Assembly: GCA_963781805.1 (NCBI GenBank)
Contig: CAWAHF010000004.1
Location: 1,550,001 to 1,614,000, forward strand
DNA length: 64,000 nt
Direction: 5' to 3'
From: JAFGPL01 sp963781805
Lineage (GTDB): Bacteria > Bacteroidota > Bacteroidia > Bacteroidales > UBA10428
Shown in pieces: positions 45,511 through 56,000 of this stretch; the first letter of the stretch is position 1, and every line of letters starts with the position of its first letter. The notes beneath the pieces are model-generated. The model saw only the letters and a list, made by a program, of their open reading frames with translations. It did not search any database and was not told where the DNA came from. The position numbers and the translations under genes are program-made.

Positions 45511-46768
45511 GAAATTTTCATTGATAATCATAATTGCCAGCATGTGCATTTTTACAAATGCGCAGTCTGTATTTGATTTACCAACACCCAACAGGTATGT
45601 TAACGATTATGCAAATTTGTTAACAACAGATGAAGAAAATGCCCTGGAAGAAAAGATTAATGCTTTCGATCAGCTTACATCCAACCAGTTTGCTATAGTT
45701 ACGGTAAAATCACTAGAAGGATTAGAATCTTCTGAGTTTGCTTTCAGACTTGCCAGGCAGTGGGGCATTGGAAGAAAAAATAAGAACAATGGGGTACTCA
45801 TTCTAATAAAGCCAAAATATAAATATGAAAAAGGTCAGGTTTATATTGCTATCGGATATGGCCTTGAAGCATCAATTCCTGATGCTGCAGCAAAACGTAT
45901 TGTAAATCGTACATTAATCCCCAATTTTAAGAAGTTTAAATATTATGAGGGAGTTAATTATGCTTTGTCTGAATTATTTGATTTATCTCAACATGAATAC
46001 TCAAATACAAATGAATATAATAATTCAGCAGGTGCAGAACCAAAGGTTTTTGTGATATTTATAATTATTACTATTTTATTGCCATTCGGTTATATGGTAT
46101 TTTTGAGAAACAGGAAGATACCTGAAAAATACGCACATTATTATAACAAGGGGGAGTACAATTCAAAGAATATAATTGAACAGATAGACCGGATTGAAAA
46201 AGTACAGCATTGCAGTTATCCAAATTTTAAATCTCAATTGCTTAAATATGAATATGTATCGCATAAGAACTTATTTAAATACGAAAACAGGATTGAAGAT
46301 AAGTTATTTTGTATCCTTTTAAATGGAAGAAGTCGTTTTCAGGCATTTAAAGAGATGCTGGATCCTTTTCTAATCGTAATTGTCTTATACTTAATAATTT
46401 TAGGTTTTGTAGTTTCCAAGCATTATTTGGACTATTCCGGAGTTATTCCTTTTATTATTAGCATAATTGTCTCAATCATATCGATATACGCTCTGCTTAA
46501 TTTATTAATTTCAGCGCTTCAGATTTATCAGTTTATACTCAGAAAAAAGGCAGCATACAGCGGGGGAGTCAGTGTTGCAATATTTACGTTAAATGCACTG
46601 TTTAAAAGAAATATCGAAAGAAAATACAATGCTACAACACATACGTATGGTTATTATCCGGTAGTTGTATTCTATTCAGATGGAGGAGGATATGGAGGTG
46701 GTGGTTTTGGAGGAGCAAGCTTTGGCGGTGGAGGGTTTGGAGGCGGAGGCGCCGGGGGCAGCTGGTAA
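45500..46768 (+). CDS. YgcG-type TPM-domain membrane protein
   Basis: About 422 aa from the ATG at 45500 (signal MITKKFSLIIIIASMCIFT). A periplasmic TPM domain (about 30-155) includes YVNDYANLLTTDEENALEEK and IAIGYGLEASIPDAAAKRI. A transmembrane helix follows (about 185-205), then a cytoplasmic stretch, two more helices (about 295-345), and a Gly-rich tail (GGGGFGGASFGGGGFGG) ending SW, the hallmark of YgcG proteins. It overlaps the soluble TPM gene by 11 bp, so the two are co-translated. Earlier in-frame ATG at 45473 would obscure the signal peptide. Confidence 0.9.
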   Translation: MITKKFSLIIIIASMCIFTNAQSVFDLPTPNRYVNDYANLLTTDEENALEEKINAFDQLTSNQFAIVTVKSLEGLESSEFAFRLARQWGIGRKNKNNGVLILIKPKYKYEKGQVYIAIGYGLEASIPDAAAKRIVNRTLIPNFKKFKYYEGVNYALSELFDLSQHEYSNTNEYNNSAGAEPKVFVIFIIITILLPFGYMVFLRNRKIPEKYAHYYNKGEYNSKNIIEQIDRIEKVQHCSYPNFKSQLLKYEYVSHKNLFKYENRIEDKLFCILLNGRSRFQAFKEMLDPFLIVIVLYLIILGFVVSKHYLDYSGVIPFIISIIVSIISIYALLNLLISALQIYQFILRKKAAYSGGVSVAIFTLNALFKRNIERKYNATTHTYGYYPVVVFYSDGGGYGGGGFGGASFGGGGFGGGGAGGSW

Positions 46769-47084
46769 AAAATTAATTACGAACAATCATAAGATGTCTA
46801 TGAGGCATCAATGCAAATTTTGATACTATTTCTATCCAGCAGGCAAAAAACAGGTATGCTAACACTTTAAAAATTAAGAATGGAGAATTAAGAATGTGCG
46901 GAAAAGGAGTAAGATTTTAATGGAAGAATTTGAATCAAAATAGCTTCTTTTTGCAGCCTTCTAACAAAATTGGTTGATAACTGATCTATAGCCAGGCAGT
47001 CTCCCGATGTAATCGTACCAGGAATTTGGATATAGAATTTTTCTGATATCAACAAATAAAATATGATTATTTTAGACAATTAAT
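46769..47084 (+). other. Intergenic region, no gene seen
   Basis: About 316 bp with an AATTAAGAATGGAGAATTAA direct-repeat motif near 46871-46896 common in Bacteroidota intergenic DNA. No gene visible. Confidence 0.4.
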
Positions 47085-47627
47085 ATGGCACAGGACACTG
47101 AACATAAAATTACTCTGAAACTGGCACTGTTGTTTATCCCGGTTTCCTTTTTCTCCTATCTTTTTCATGAATTCGGACATTGGATTATTGGAGAGATGTT
47201 GGGAAATGATATGGCATACAGCCTGAATTATGTCTGGGCCAAAAACGGTTCCTATATTCATGCAAATGATGAACTGTACTCCAGTATCGGCGGACCTTTA
47301 TTTACAATACTTCAGGCTTTGTTATTTCTTGTCGTAGTTGAGAAATTCAAAACCATTTATGCCTACCCGTTTGTGTTTTTTGCCATGTTTATGCGATTTT
47401 TTTCACTTGCATTTGGTGGTTTCGACAAACAGGATGAGGCAAGAATATCAGCTCTGCTTGATATTGGAAAATATACCATTGGCATAATTGTGGTTATTCT
47501 GCTACTGCTAATTGTCTGGAGAGCAAGCCATATTCTCAGGATTAACCTGAAGCAAAACGGTTATTTTTTCACAATTAGCACAGTTTGCATGTTATTGGTG
47601 ATAGGAACATATAAATTCATTTCTTAA
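47085..47627 (+). CDS. M50-like membrane zinc metallopeptidase
   Basis: 180 aa with about five hydrophobic helices. The first carries HEFGHW (about 28-33), the HExxH zinc motif seen in site-2-type proteases, and SSIGGPLF (about 67) resembles the G-G-P of such enzymes. The usual second motif NPxPxxDGG is not evident, so catalytic competence is uncertain. The protein is short compared with RseP-type proteases (about 450 aa) and lacks PDZ domains. It stands alone. Substrate unknown. Confidence 0.75.
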   Translation: MAQDTEHKITLKLALLFIPVSFFSYLFHEFGHWIIGEMLGNDMAYSLNYVWAKNGSYIHANDELYSSIGGPLFTILQALLFLVVVEKFKTIYAYPFVFFAMFMRFFSLAFGGFDKQDEARISALLDIGKYTIGIIVVILLLLIVWRASHILRINLKQNGYFFTISTVCMLLVIGTYKFIS

Positions 47628-47837
47628 TACATATAATCTCGCCAGGATAAATGATAAATGAAGCAAATTATTTATCTGTTTATATGCGGTAAAAGTGCAA
47701 TACCCCACGAAAACATAAGCAGAAGGTTGTTATATGATAAATTTTTGTAAATTGGCTGTTGAAAGCAAATCAGAATTTTTCACTGATATAAAGTGCTGAC
47801 TTTCTTTCATTTTCTCACGTAATTTGGGATATTCAGG

Positions 47838-48770
47838 ATGAATACTTTGATAAATAACTTATACGTAGAGATTGAAAAGCAAGGCTGGAAGGGACAAATC
47901 ATTCCTGCCGGCCACCTTGAAGATTTAAGGGAATCGATTCAAAGTCGATACAATAAGGGATTTATAGATGAAAAGCTCTACCAGGATCAGCTCAGTTTCT
48001 TTTCTTTCGATTTACCTGCTGATCTTCCCAATGCACAATCCATACTAATTATAGCAGTTCCGACCTCCCAGATGCGGATTTTTTTTCACTGGCAGGACAA
48101 TCAGATTCCTGTGGTCATTCCTCCTACCTATGTAAGCTATTCACACAGAACCAGGCAGGTACAGAAATTTCTGGAACTTTGGTTATTGAAAAGTGGCTAT
48201 CATATGTCGGGTACAAAATTACCTCTTAAAACTCTTGCTGTACAAAGCGGTTTGGCAACTTATGGACGCAATAATATTTGCTATGTGGACGGAATGGGTA
48301 GTTTTTTGCAGCTGGTGGGCGCTTTTACAGATCTGTCGTGTGGAAGTGATTCATGGCTACAGCCGAAAATGCTCGATCGGTGCGATAAATGCAACGCATG
48401 TCTGAGACATTGCCCTACAGGAGCAATTGTCAAAGATCGTTTCCTGCTCCATGCAGAGTTATGTCTTACTTACCATAATGAATCCACCAGGGATTTTGCA
48501 GACTGGATTGATCCCTCCTGGCACCATAGCCTGGTAGGCTGCATGCGATGCCAAAGGGTTTGTCCCGAAAACAGAAATGTGTTAAATTGGTACGAAGACA
48601 GGGTGGAATTCTCAGAAGAGGAGACACAATTATTTTTGCAGTGCAAACCTTTTGATCAACTTCCGGATGAAACTAGAGAAAAATATAATAGTCTGGAAAT
48701 AAATGAGAATTTCAATTCAATATGCCGGAACTTATCCATGCTTATCCACAAAAAAACTGATACAAATTAA
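47838..48770 (+). CDS. QueG-like double 4Fe-4S cluster protein
   Basis: 310 aa, soluble. Two ferredoxin-type cluster motifs are CDKCNACLRHCP (about 181-192) followed by Cys in ELCLTY, and GCMRCQRVCPEN (about 233-244), as in epoxyqueuosine reductase QueG, which binds cobalamin and performs the last step of queuosine tRNA modification. The N-terminal part (RTRQVQKFLELWL, YGRNNICYVDGMGSF) resembles the QueG cobalamin-binding region. It lacks C-terminal HEAT repeats, so it may be one of the QueG-like paralogues (reductive dehalogenase-related) rather than the true enzyme. It has no operon partner. Confidence 0.82.
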   Translation: MNTLINNLYVEIEKQGWKGQIIPAGHLEDLRESIQSRYNKGFIDEKLYQDQLSFFSFDLPADLPNAQSILIIAVPTSQMRIFFHWQDNQIPVVIPPTYVSYSHRTRQVQKFLELWLLKSGYHMSGTKLPLKTLAVQSGLATYGRNNICYVDGMGSFLQLVGAFTDLSCGSDSWLQPKMLDRCDKCNACLRHCPTGAIVKDRFLLHAELCLTYHNESTRDFADWIDPSWHHSLVGCMRCQRVCPENRNVLNWYEDRVEFSEEETQLFLQCKPFDQLPDETREKYNSLEINENFNSICRNLSMLIHKKTDTN

Positions 48771-48924
48771 GATTATTAATTAAACCCATTAGCTTGTCTC
48801 CTTTCTAAAATTTCAGGAAGTCTAAAGAAAGTAGTAAGCCTTAATTTTTTAGAACGTGTTGATTAAAAAAAAATAAATTTTGAACTGTTTCACTATAAAA
48901 TTGGTTTATTCTTAAAGTAATCAT

Positions 48925-50052
48925 ATGAATAATCCGTTTGCTTTCCTATTCATTTGTCTCCTGTTTATCTTTTCAGACCTACAAACTGTTATTGCTCAGA
49001 GTCCCAAACAAGAAATAAATTTTTCATTGCACAAATGTCTGCCCGGCTATGGATTTAAAAAGATGGGTAATACCGCTATTTTTCAAGGTAATAAAAAGAG
49101 AAAAAATTATTTTGAAGGATGGTATTTCAAAATGGTTTCTGCAAATGACTCTTCCATCCTAAGTGTTATTCCCGGTATATCTCTCCCAAACGACAAAAGC
49201 AAACAACACGCTTTCGTTCAGATTATCGATGGCAGAACTGCAAAAGCATACTATTATTCTTTTCCTATTGAGCAATTTTCATTTTCCCGCAAGGAGTTTG
49301 CAATAAAAATAGGCGAGAACTATTTCTCCAACAATCAGATTATCCTCAACATACAAAATGACAGTTCATCCGTTTCGGGGGTAGTAAACATGTCTAATCC
49401 GTATCCATTTTCCAGGAAAAAAATGATTGATCCGGGAATTATGGGATGGTACCGCTTTGTCCCGTTTATGCAATGTTATCATGGTGTGGTAAGTCTGACA
49501 CATAAACTGAATGGCAATATTGACGTAAATGGCAAGGTCCTCAATTTTGACAAAGGGACAGGTTATATTGAAAAAGATTGGGGAAGTTCCATGCCACTGG
49601 CATGGATATGGATAGAATCAAATAATTTCAGTCATGAAAACAGCTCATTTATGCTTTCCGTAGCAAATATTCCCTGGCTTGGTAAATCATTTACAGGATT
49701 CCTGGGATTTTTCCTTCATGACAGCACACTATATAAATTTGCAACCTATACCCATGCCCGATTACAGTTGGAAAAACTGGTTCAGGACAGTGTATATATA
49801 ACCATTAGCGATAAGCATTATAATTATTCCATCAAAGCATATAGAAATAATGCAGGCATGTTGAAAGCCCCCGTTAAGGGCTCAATGGACAGACGCATTC
49901 CTGAAAGTATTGATGCTATATTGCAACTAACAGTGATGGATCGTCAGAATAATATAGTTTTTCATGGCAGCACTTCTGTGACCGGTTTTGAGATGGTGGG
50001 AGATATGGATTTATTGAGAACATTGTTGAAGGTTAACAAGCAAATGAAGTAA
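48925..50052 (+). CDS. Tocopherol cyclase-like exported protein
   Basis: 375 aa with a signal peptide ending VIAQS. The family signatures of tocopherol cyclase-like proteins are present: KNYFEGWYFKMV (about 53-64), MGWYRFVPFMQCYHGVVSL (about 173-191) and GYIEKDWGSSMPLAWIWIES (about 212-231), a paired lipocalin-like beta-barrel fold. Plant and cyanobacterial members close the chromanol ring of tocopherol; bacterial exported homologues are of unknown function and are unlikely to make tocopherol without the rest of the pathway, none of which is here. The length matches the family. Confidence 0.85.
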   Translation: MNNPFAFLFICLLFIFSDLQTVIAQSPKQEINFSLHKCLPGYGFKKMGNTAIFQGNKKRKNYFEGWYFKMVSANDSSILSVIPGISLPNDKSKQHAFVQIIDGRTAKAYYYSFPIEQFSFSRKEFAIKIGENYFSNNQIILNIQNDSSSVSGVVNMSNPYPFSRKKMIDPGIMGWYRFVPFMQCYHGVVSLTHKLNGNIDVNGKVLNFDKGTGYIEKDWGSSMPLAWIWIESNNFSHENSSFMLSVANIPWLGKSFTGFLGFFLHDSTLYKFATYTHARLQLEKLVQDSVYITISDKHYNYSIKAYRNNAGMLKAPVKGSMDRRIPESIDAILQLTVMDRQNNIVFHGSTSVTGFEMVGDMDLLRTLLKVNKQMK

Positions 50053-50116
50053 ATTTTATTTCTAAGTAATTTTAAGATCATAAAGGTTTAACATTTCAAT
50101 TTAATATCGAAAATCT

Positions 50117-50854
50117 GTGAGAATTTTAATATTGCTACTTCTAATGGTTTCATGCACTTCACATGTTGAAGTATATGACGGTTTTGAAAACAATACAGTG
50201 AGTAATATCTGGAGGACAGATAAAATGGAAAAAGGTTCCCTGAAAATTCAGAGAGAGATTGTACGAAATGGACAAAGCGCCGCCATGATAACATTAAAGA
50301 CAGGTGATAGGTTTGAGTCCGGGTTGTGTAAAAGCAAAGACAGCGAACGCGATGAACTTTGTGAAGCAAAAAACTTATTATCTGCCGAAGGAAATTTATA
50401 TGAATATCGGTTTAGTCTATTCTTGCCTGATAGTTTTCCGATCGTTCCGGTAAGGTTGGTATTGGCTCAATGGAAACAATATTGCGATGATACCGAGCTC
50501 TGCTCAGATGACAGTCCTGTGCTTGCTATCCGCTATATTTCCGGACGGTTGTATATTACCCTGCAATCTGATAAAACATTAAAAATATTATTTGAAACCT
50601 ATGATGAAATAAGAAACAGGTGGCTGGATTTTAAATTCAGGATTCGTTTTTCAAGAGAGAACGATGGAAAAATATATGCATGGTTAAACGAAAAACAAAT
50701 AATACATTTTAATGGAATTACCTGTTACTCTTCAGCAAAGGGATATCCGGACAAAAGTTATTTCTATTTTAAAACCGGATTATACAGAGATACAATGTCC
50801 CAACCGATGACTATCTATATAGATGAGTATTCCAAGAAGGAGTTGCCGGAATAA
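50117..50854 (+). CDS. Polysaccharide lyase-like lipoprotein (heparin lyase I type)
   Basis: 245 aa from a GTG start; signal ends in lipobox LMVSC, so it is a lipoprotein. The fold signatures match the PF14099-type polysaccharide lyase (jelly roll): RDELCEAKNLL, YEYRFSLFLPDSFPIVPVRL, LAQWKQY, WLDFKFRIRFS and a closing YFKTGLYRDTMSQPMTIYID. Such enzymes cleave uronic-acid polysaccharides at the cell surface or in the periplasm. The catalytic residues could not be checked, and no sus-like uptake genes are adjacent, so the substrate is unknown. Starts 64 bp after the tocopherol cyclase-like gene. Confidence 0.82.
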   Translation: MRILILLLLMVSCTSHVEVYDGFENNTVSNIWRTDKMEKGSLKIQREIVRNGQSAAMITLKTGDRFESGLCKSKDSERDELCEAKNLLSAEGNLYEYRFSLFLPDSFPIVPVRLVLAQWKQYCDDTELCSDDSPVLAIRYISGRLYITLQSDKTLKILFETYDEIRNRWLDFKFRIRFSRENDGKIYAWLNEKQIIHFNGITCYSSAKGYPDKSYFYFKTGLYRDTMSQPMTIYIDEYSKKELPE

Positions 50855-51126
50855 TGTGATATCAGGGGATATTAACTTGTAGTCTAAGGATGTGTCAACA
50901 GTGGCTATCCTATAATTTTATCGGCAAAAGGAATGAAATCCTATAAAACAGGACTTCAAAAACAAAAAAAATGTAACAAAAAATTGATGAAAATGAATAC
51001 CAATACATTAGTTAAATGTCAATTTTTAGGTAAAGAATCCGTGTTTAAACAATTTTTCATTACAATTTGTTATATATCGATAATAAGAGGTTTTAATTAT
51101 CCATGCTTTTAACATAATTCCTGCAA
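50855..51126 (+). other. Intergenic region, no gene seen
   Basis: About 270 AT-rich bp between the lyase-like gene and the DoxX gene with no coding signal. It presumably holds the promoter of the DoxX gene, but no box could be assigned. Confidence 0.35.
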
Positions 51127-51573
51127 TTGAAGAAAAAATTTACTTCGAAAATATTCAATACTTCCAATGATTACAGGACTCTGCTTGTCAGAATTATTGT
51201 CGGCTTAATATTCCTTTCAGAAGGAATTCAGAAATTTCTTTTCCCCGAATTAGACGGTACAGGTCGGTTTATAAAAATCGGATTTTCAAATCCTGCATTC
51301 TGGGCATATTTTACAGCAACCTTTGAAATAATTTGCGGATTGTTGGTTTTGGCAGGTTTTATTACAAGACTGGCTTCTATTCCCTTGCTTATTATCATGA
51401 TTACAGCTTTTGTTACTACCAAATGGCCGATTCTTATCCATAAGGGATTCTGGCAAATGGCTCATGAATATCGTACCGATTTTGCCATGACTGTTTTAGT
51501 GATCTATCTTTTAATTTATGGAGCAGGTAATTTCTCAATCGATTCAAAAATTTACCGTCCATCTAAAACCTGA
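51127..51573 (+). CDS. DoxX-family membrane protein
   Basis: 148 aa from a TTG start, with four transmembrane helices. LLVRIIVGLIFLSEGIQKFL (about 19-38) and YFTATFEIICGLLVLAGFIT (about 60-79) carry the DoxX family features (G.IFL..G..K and E...GLLL..G). DoxX proteins are inner-membrane proteins of redox or quinone-related function, poorly characterised. It is separated by 3 bp from the following outer-membrane protein gene, so the two form an operon. Confidence 0.88.
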   Translation: MKKKFTSKIFNTSNDYRTLLVRIIVGLIFLSEGIQKFLFPELDGTGRFIKIGFSNPAFWAYFTATFEIICGLLVLAGFITRLASIPLLIIMITAFVTTKWPILIHKGFWQMAHEYRTDFAMTVLVIYLLIYGAGNFSIDSKIYRPSKT

Positions 51574-51576
51574 GTA

Positions 51577-52320
51577 ATGCTGTATAAATACAGAAAATAC
51601 ACCATTTCCTTGTTCCTTTTGATTCTTTCTGTATCTCAATATTGTCTTGGCGGTCCGCCTTTTTTAACCGACGACCCAGTTCCGGTTCCCTTTAGACACT
51701 GGGAATATTACATTTCTTCTATAAACACCTTTCAACATGATGTCTGGTCGGGAACATCTCCACATTTTGAAGCAAACTACGGTCTTTTCAGAAACATGCA
51801 GGTTCATCTTCTGTTGCCGGTTAATTATCTGCATTTCAGGCATCAGACCACCAAATTCGGATATGCTGATACGGAGTTTGGAATAAAGTATTGTTTTTTG
51901 CAGGAAACAGATAACCATCCTCAAATTGGAACTTTTCCTATTATCGAAATTCCAACTGTCAGGAATGATGAGTTTAGTAATGGAAGAGTTAAAATATTTA
52001 TCCCTGTCTGGATTCAGAAAACCTGGAACAGGTTTACCACCTATGGTGGTGCAGGATATTCCATAAACCCGGGACCAGAAAGTAAGAATGCCATTTTTAC
52101 AGGGTGGGAAGCACAATATGACTTTTCAAAAGTAGTTTCACTTGGCGGGGAGATATATTTTCAGTCAGCCGATGAAGCCGGGAGCAAATCAGTTACTGCT
52201 TTCAATATCGGGGGGTATATAAACCTGAGTGAAGAAATGCATATTATTTTTTCGGCTGGGCATAGTTTGGTTAACGAAAATTTCACAAGTGCGTATTTAG
52301 GTTTGCTTTGGACGATTTGA
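51577..52320 (+). CDS. Outer-membrane beta-barrel transporter-like protein
   Basis: 247 aa with a signal peptide (ISLFLLILSVSQYCLG) followed by GPPFLTDDPVPV, a phrase typical of MetA-pathway-type outer-membrane proteins (PF13557-like). Alternating strands with aromatic girdles (FEANYGLFRNMQVHLLLPVN, GYADTEFGIKYCF) fill the rest, and the protein ends in SAYLGLLWTI. It is probably a small outer-membrane channel; the substrate is not known. It is co-transcribed with the DoxX gene. Confidence 0.8.
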   Translation: MLYKYRKYTISLFLLILSVSQYCLGGPPFLTDDPVPVPFRHWEYYISSINTFQHDVWSGTSPHFEANYGLFRNMQVHLLLPVNYLHFRHQTTKFGYADTEFGIKYCFLQETDNHPQIGTFPIIEIPTVRNDEFSNGRVKIFIPVWIQKTWNRFTTYGGAGYSINPGPESKNAIFTGWEAQYDFSKVVSLGGEIYFQSADEAGSKSVTAFNIGGYINLSEEMHIIFSAGHSLVNENFTSAYLGLLWTI

Positions 52321-52446
52321 AGATCCAATTATATCATGCAAGAAAACCCCGGTAATAAAATTAGTATACCATAATTTTTTTAAATTCAATCCATCGAACT
52401 TAAATTGATTCACTATAATTGCTTTTTTACCAATTAATTTAAATTT

Positions 52447-52884
52447 ATGAAACCCATTTTATCTTTGCTAACAATTTTGTTCCTGGCAATTTCATGTCAT
52501 CAGCCTGTTGAAAGAGATAATTTTAAACAAGAAATCTTAAATACCGAAAAAGCCTTTGAACAGATGACCCGTGATAAGGGCATTGCTGAAGCATTTTATT
52601 ATTTCGCTGATGAGAGTGCGGTGATTAAAAGGGAAAACGACACCTTAATAAAAGGGAAGGAAAACATAAAAAACTATTACTCAAAAAAGGATCTGAGCAG
52701 AGCTACGGTGAACTGGATTCCCGATTTTGTTGATGTTTCTGAATGTGGCACGCTGGGATATACCTACGGAAATTATGTTTGGAAAATAGCAAACGACAAA
52801 GGTGATACAACTGAATACAGAGGAATTTTCCATACAGTCTGGAAAAAGCAAAAAGACACTACCTGGAAATACGTATGGGATTGA
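52447..52884 (+). CDS. NTF2-like (DUF4440-type) lipoprotein
   Basis: 145 aa. Lipobox LAISC (Cys at about 17). Mature part (ILNTEKAFEQMTRDKGIAEA, FADESAVIKRENDTLIKGKE, SRATVNWIPDFVDVSECGTL) matches the SnoaL/NTF2-like DUF4440 family, a cone-shaped fold used for small-molecule binding or isomerase-like functions. No catalytic residues can be assigned. It is probably lipidated and facing the periplasm. Possibly co-expressed with the DoxX and barrel genes, 126 bp upstream. Confidence 0.82.
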   Translation: MKPILSLLTILFLAISCHQPVERDNFKQEILNTEKAFEQMTRDKGIAEAFYYFADESAVIKRENDTLIKGKENIKNYYSKKDLSRATVNWIPDFVDVSECGTLGYTYGNYVWKIANDKGDTTEYRGIFHTVWKKQKDTTWKYVWD

Positions 52885-52893
52885 TGTATAGAA

Positions 52894-52941
52894 GGAATTG
52901 AGAAGATTTCTTAAACGTTAGACTTCTTCAATTTCCTTTTT
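52894..52941 (+). terminator. Probable terminator
   Basis: GGAATTGAGAAG pairs imperfectly with CTTCTTCAATTTCC and is followed by TTTTT. It lies 10 bp after the stop of the NTF2-like lipoprotein gene. Confidence 0.5.
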
Positions 52942-53040
52942 ATACGAAAGATCCAATTTTTATTAAATCTCCATTTTGTGATTCCGGCGGGATTTCCCGA
53001 TTTAGCTATTGTAACTCATTCATCGTAACAATATCTATAG

Positions 53041-56000
53041 ATGAATGCAGGTTTATACAGCTCTAATTTTGGTGCACAGATAGATGAATCATTGTTATAT
53101 AATGTTGTTCCGGAATCTCCAACAGATCCCGATACCAGGCAGATCAATACTTCTCTCCCTGTTGGAGCTACACTAAGTAATATTAATGTATCTCCCACAG
53201 GAGCTGCAACATGTCAAATACCTATTTTTACATCTCCCGGAACAGCAGGGGTACAACCAAATATTTCTTTGGGTTATAGCAGCCAGTCTGGCAACGGGAT
53301 ACTTGGTTATGGATGGAATATTGTTGGATTATCAGCTATTACAAGAAGTTCAAAAACCATATATAATGACGATGTAAAGGGTGGAGTTAATCTTGATGCC
53401 AACAACCGCTTCTCTCTTGATGGGAACAGGCTTATTTGTACAAGTGGAACTTATGGAACAGCCAGTTCTCAATACAGGACCGAAATCGAATCATTTGTCA
53501 GAGTGACAGCTTACGGAACTGCTGGCACAGGTCCATCATATTTTATAGTGGATACCAAAGATGGCGGTCAATTGGAATATGGCAATACTTCAGATTCAAA
53601 GGTGGAAGCTAATGGCAGTTCTACAGTTTTGATGTGGCGTTTAAATAAAGCAAAAGACTCAAATGGCAACTATATCGAATATTATTATGGTGAGAATAAC
53701 GGAGAATCCTATATTACAAAAATAAAATATACCGGAAATAGTGCCGCCAGTATTACACCCTATAATGAGATAAATTTTTATTACGAAACTCGTACTGATA
53801 AAAGCAAAGGATATGTTGCCGGAACCCAGATTCAAAACACATTGTTATTAAGAAAAATACAGGTAAAAAGCGAAGAACAGATTGTAAGGGAATACCAATT
53901 CAGTTATTCCTATGATTTTTATACACATTTAAATGAAATAAAAGAATTTGGTAAAGAGGGCGACCAAATGAACTCAACAATTGTCACATATGGAACTTCT
54001 ACTTCGCAGTGTACCTCAACTAATTCATTTGATAATGATGCAACGAATCGATTTTATTATGGCGATTTTAACGGAGATGGCAAAACAGATTTTGCACGCA
54101 TGGAAGACAAAGAATCATATAACAATGGGGATAAAATTGAATTCTTTTTAAACCAGGATGGAACAAACTTTACAAAAATATACGAATTAGACATAACTCA
54201 TTGTAGCAGTTGCCAGGTTGATCTTATTGAAAGATACCTGCAGCCATATTTTATTGACTTCAATGGTGATGGACTAGAGGATTTTCTTTTAGTTAAATAC
54301 GAGTATCAATCAGGAGTATTATATAAAATGGATTATGATGTTTATGAATCCACAGGTAATAGTTTTATAAATGTAGAATATAATGATTACTATAATAACT
54401 ATCCCAAACTGTTGGTTGGAGACTTTAACGGTGATGCGCGTACTGAAATTGTTCCTGTTTATTCAAACAAAGATATTTATAATTATTCCACCATACCGGT
54501 TGATTTTAATGGTGATGGGAAAATAGAATTGTTGGCATTAAACAGTACAGGGAGTAAAATCTATGATGTTGAACAGGACGAATTTATTTATTCATTCACA
54601 AGTATAAATAATGCTGTTAAAATTTTTCCCGGTGATTTCAATGGTGATGGAAAAACGGATCTGCTTGCATGGTGGGAATATGGTTTTGTATGGAAAGTGT
54701 TTTTGTCAACCGGGGTTAGTTATGTTGAAGCAGATTTCGATTTTGATCCATCATTTTGGGGTGGCCCAAACACAGAAGGCTTTTATTATTCTGTTGCTGA
54801 TTTTAATGGAGATGGTAAATCAGATATTATAGGCATGGAGAACGTTAGTTCGACTTCCAGTCAGATTGAAATTCATTATTCGACAGGTACAGGTTTTATA
54901 GTTGAAAGTAATACAATAAATTATTCTGCATATAGCGGTAATGATGAGGAATATGGGATTGGTGATTTTGATGGCGATGGTAAACAAGAGTGTTTTTTTA
55001 AACGAAGTACTCTTGATCCTGCATTGATTATCAGGTTTCATCCTGACGAAAAGAAACATTTGGTGCACGCAGTTACCAACGGGTTCAACCAAAAAACTTC
55101 ATTCACTTATTTACCATTAACAACTGGTTCATCTTTTTATACAGGCGGAAGTGTCTATAATGAATATATTGTAAGGGGTTTTAAAGGACCTATGTATTGT
55201 GTGAACTCTATGAATATACCTGATGGAATAGGTGGAATGTCAACAACAAATTATAAATATGAAAATGCGAAAATTCATTTATGGGGCAAGGGATTTCTTG
55301 GATTTTCGAAAATAACATCATCAAATAGTAGTACCAGTTTAAAGAGCATCAATAATTTTGGATATAATCCTTCTTATTTTAACAGTTATCTAACATCTTC
55401 GGAAAACCGTACAACAAGTGATGCCCTCATTTCAAAGATTACAAATACTAATGCGGTTAAAGTTTTGAGTGGAACTATTTTTCCTTATGTAAGCCAAACC
55501 GTATCACTGGATAATTTAACCAATACTACGATAACCTCTTCTAATACCTATGATAATGATGGAAACTTAACTGATAATACCACTACGCCAGGTAGTGATG
55601 TTACAACTGTAACAAATAATATTTATAATTTATATGGTGGCTGGGGACCCAAGAACAGAATTACACGGACAACAGTGACCAAGACTTATTCAGGTCAACC
55701 GGCTTATTCCCGAAGAACTGATTTTACATACGATACATATGGTAAGCTTGCTAGTACCATATCAGATCAGGATAAAACCAATACGGTGACTCAATCGTTT
55801 ACCTACACTTCAGGTAGTTGCGGCAGGCCGGTTTCAAGCACAATAAGTGCAAGTGGCATTGCAAACCGAACCAGTACTATAACATACGATTCAAAATATC
55901 GTTCTCCCGAAATTAAAACAAATCCATTAAATCAAACAGTAAAATACAGTTATGACTATACATTGGGAGTAGTCGTGGATGAAACAGACGCAAACGGGAA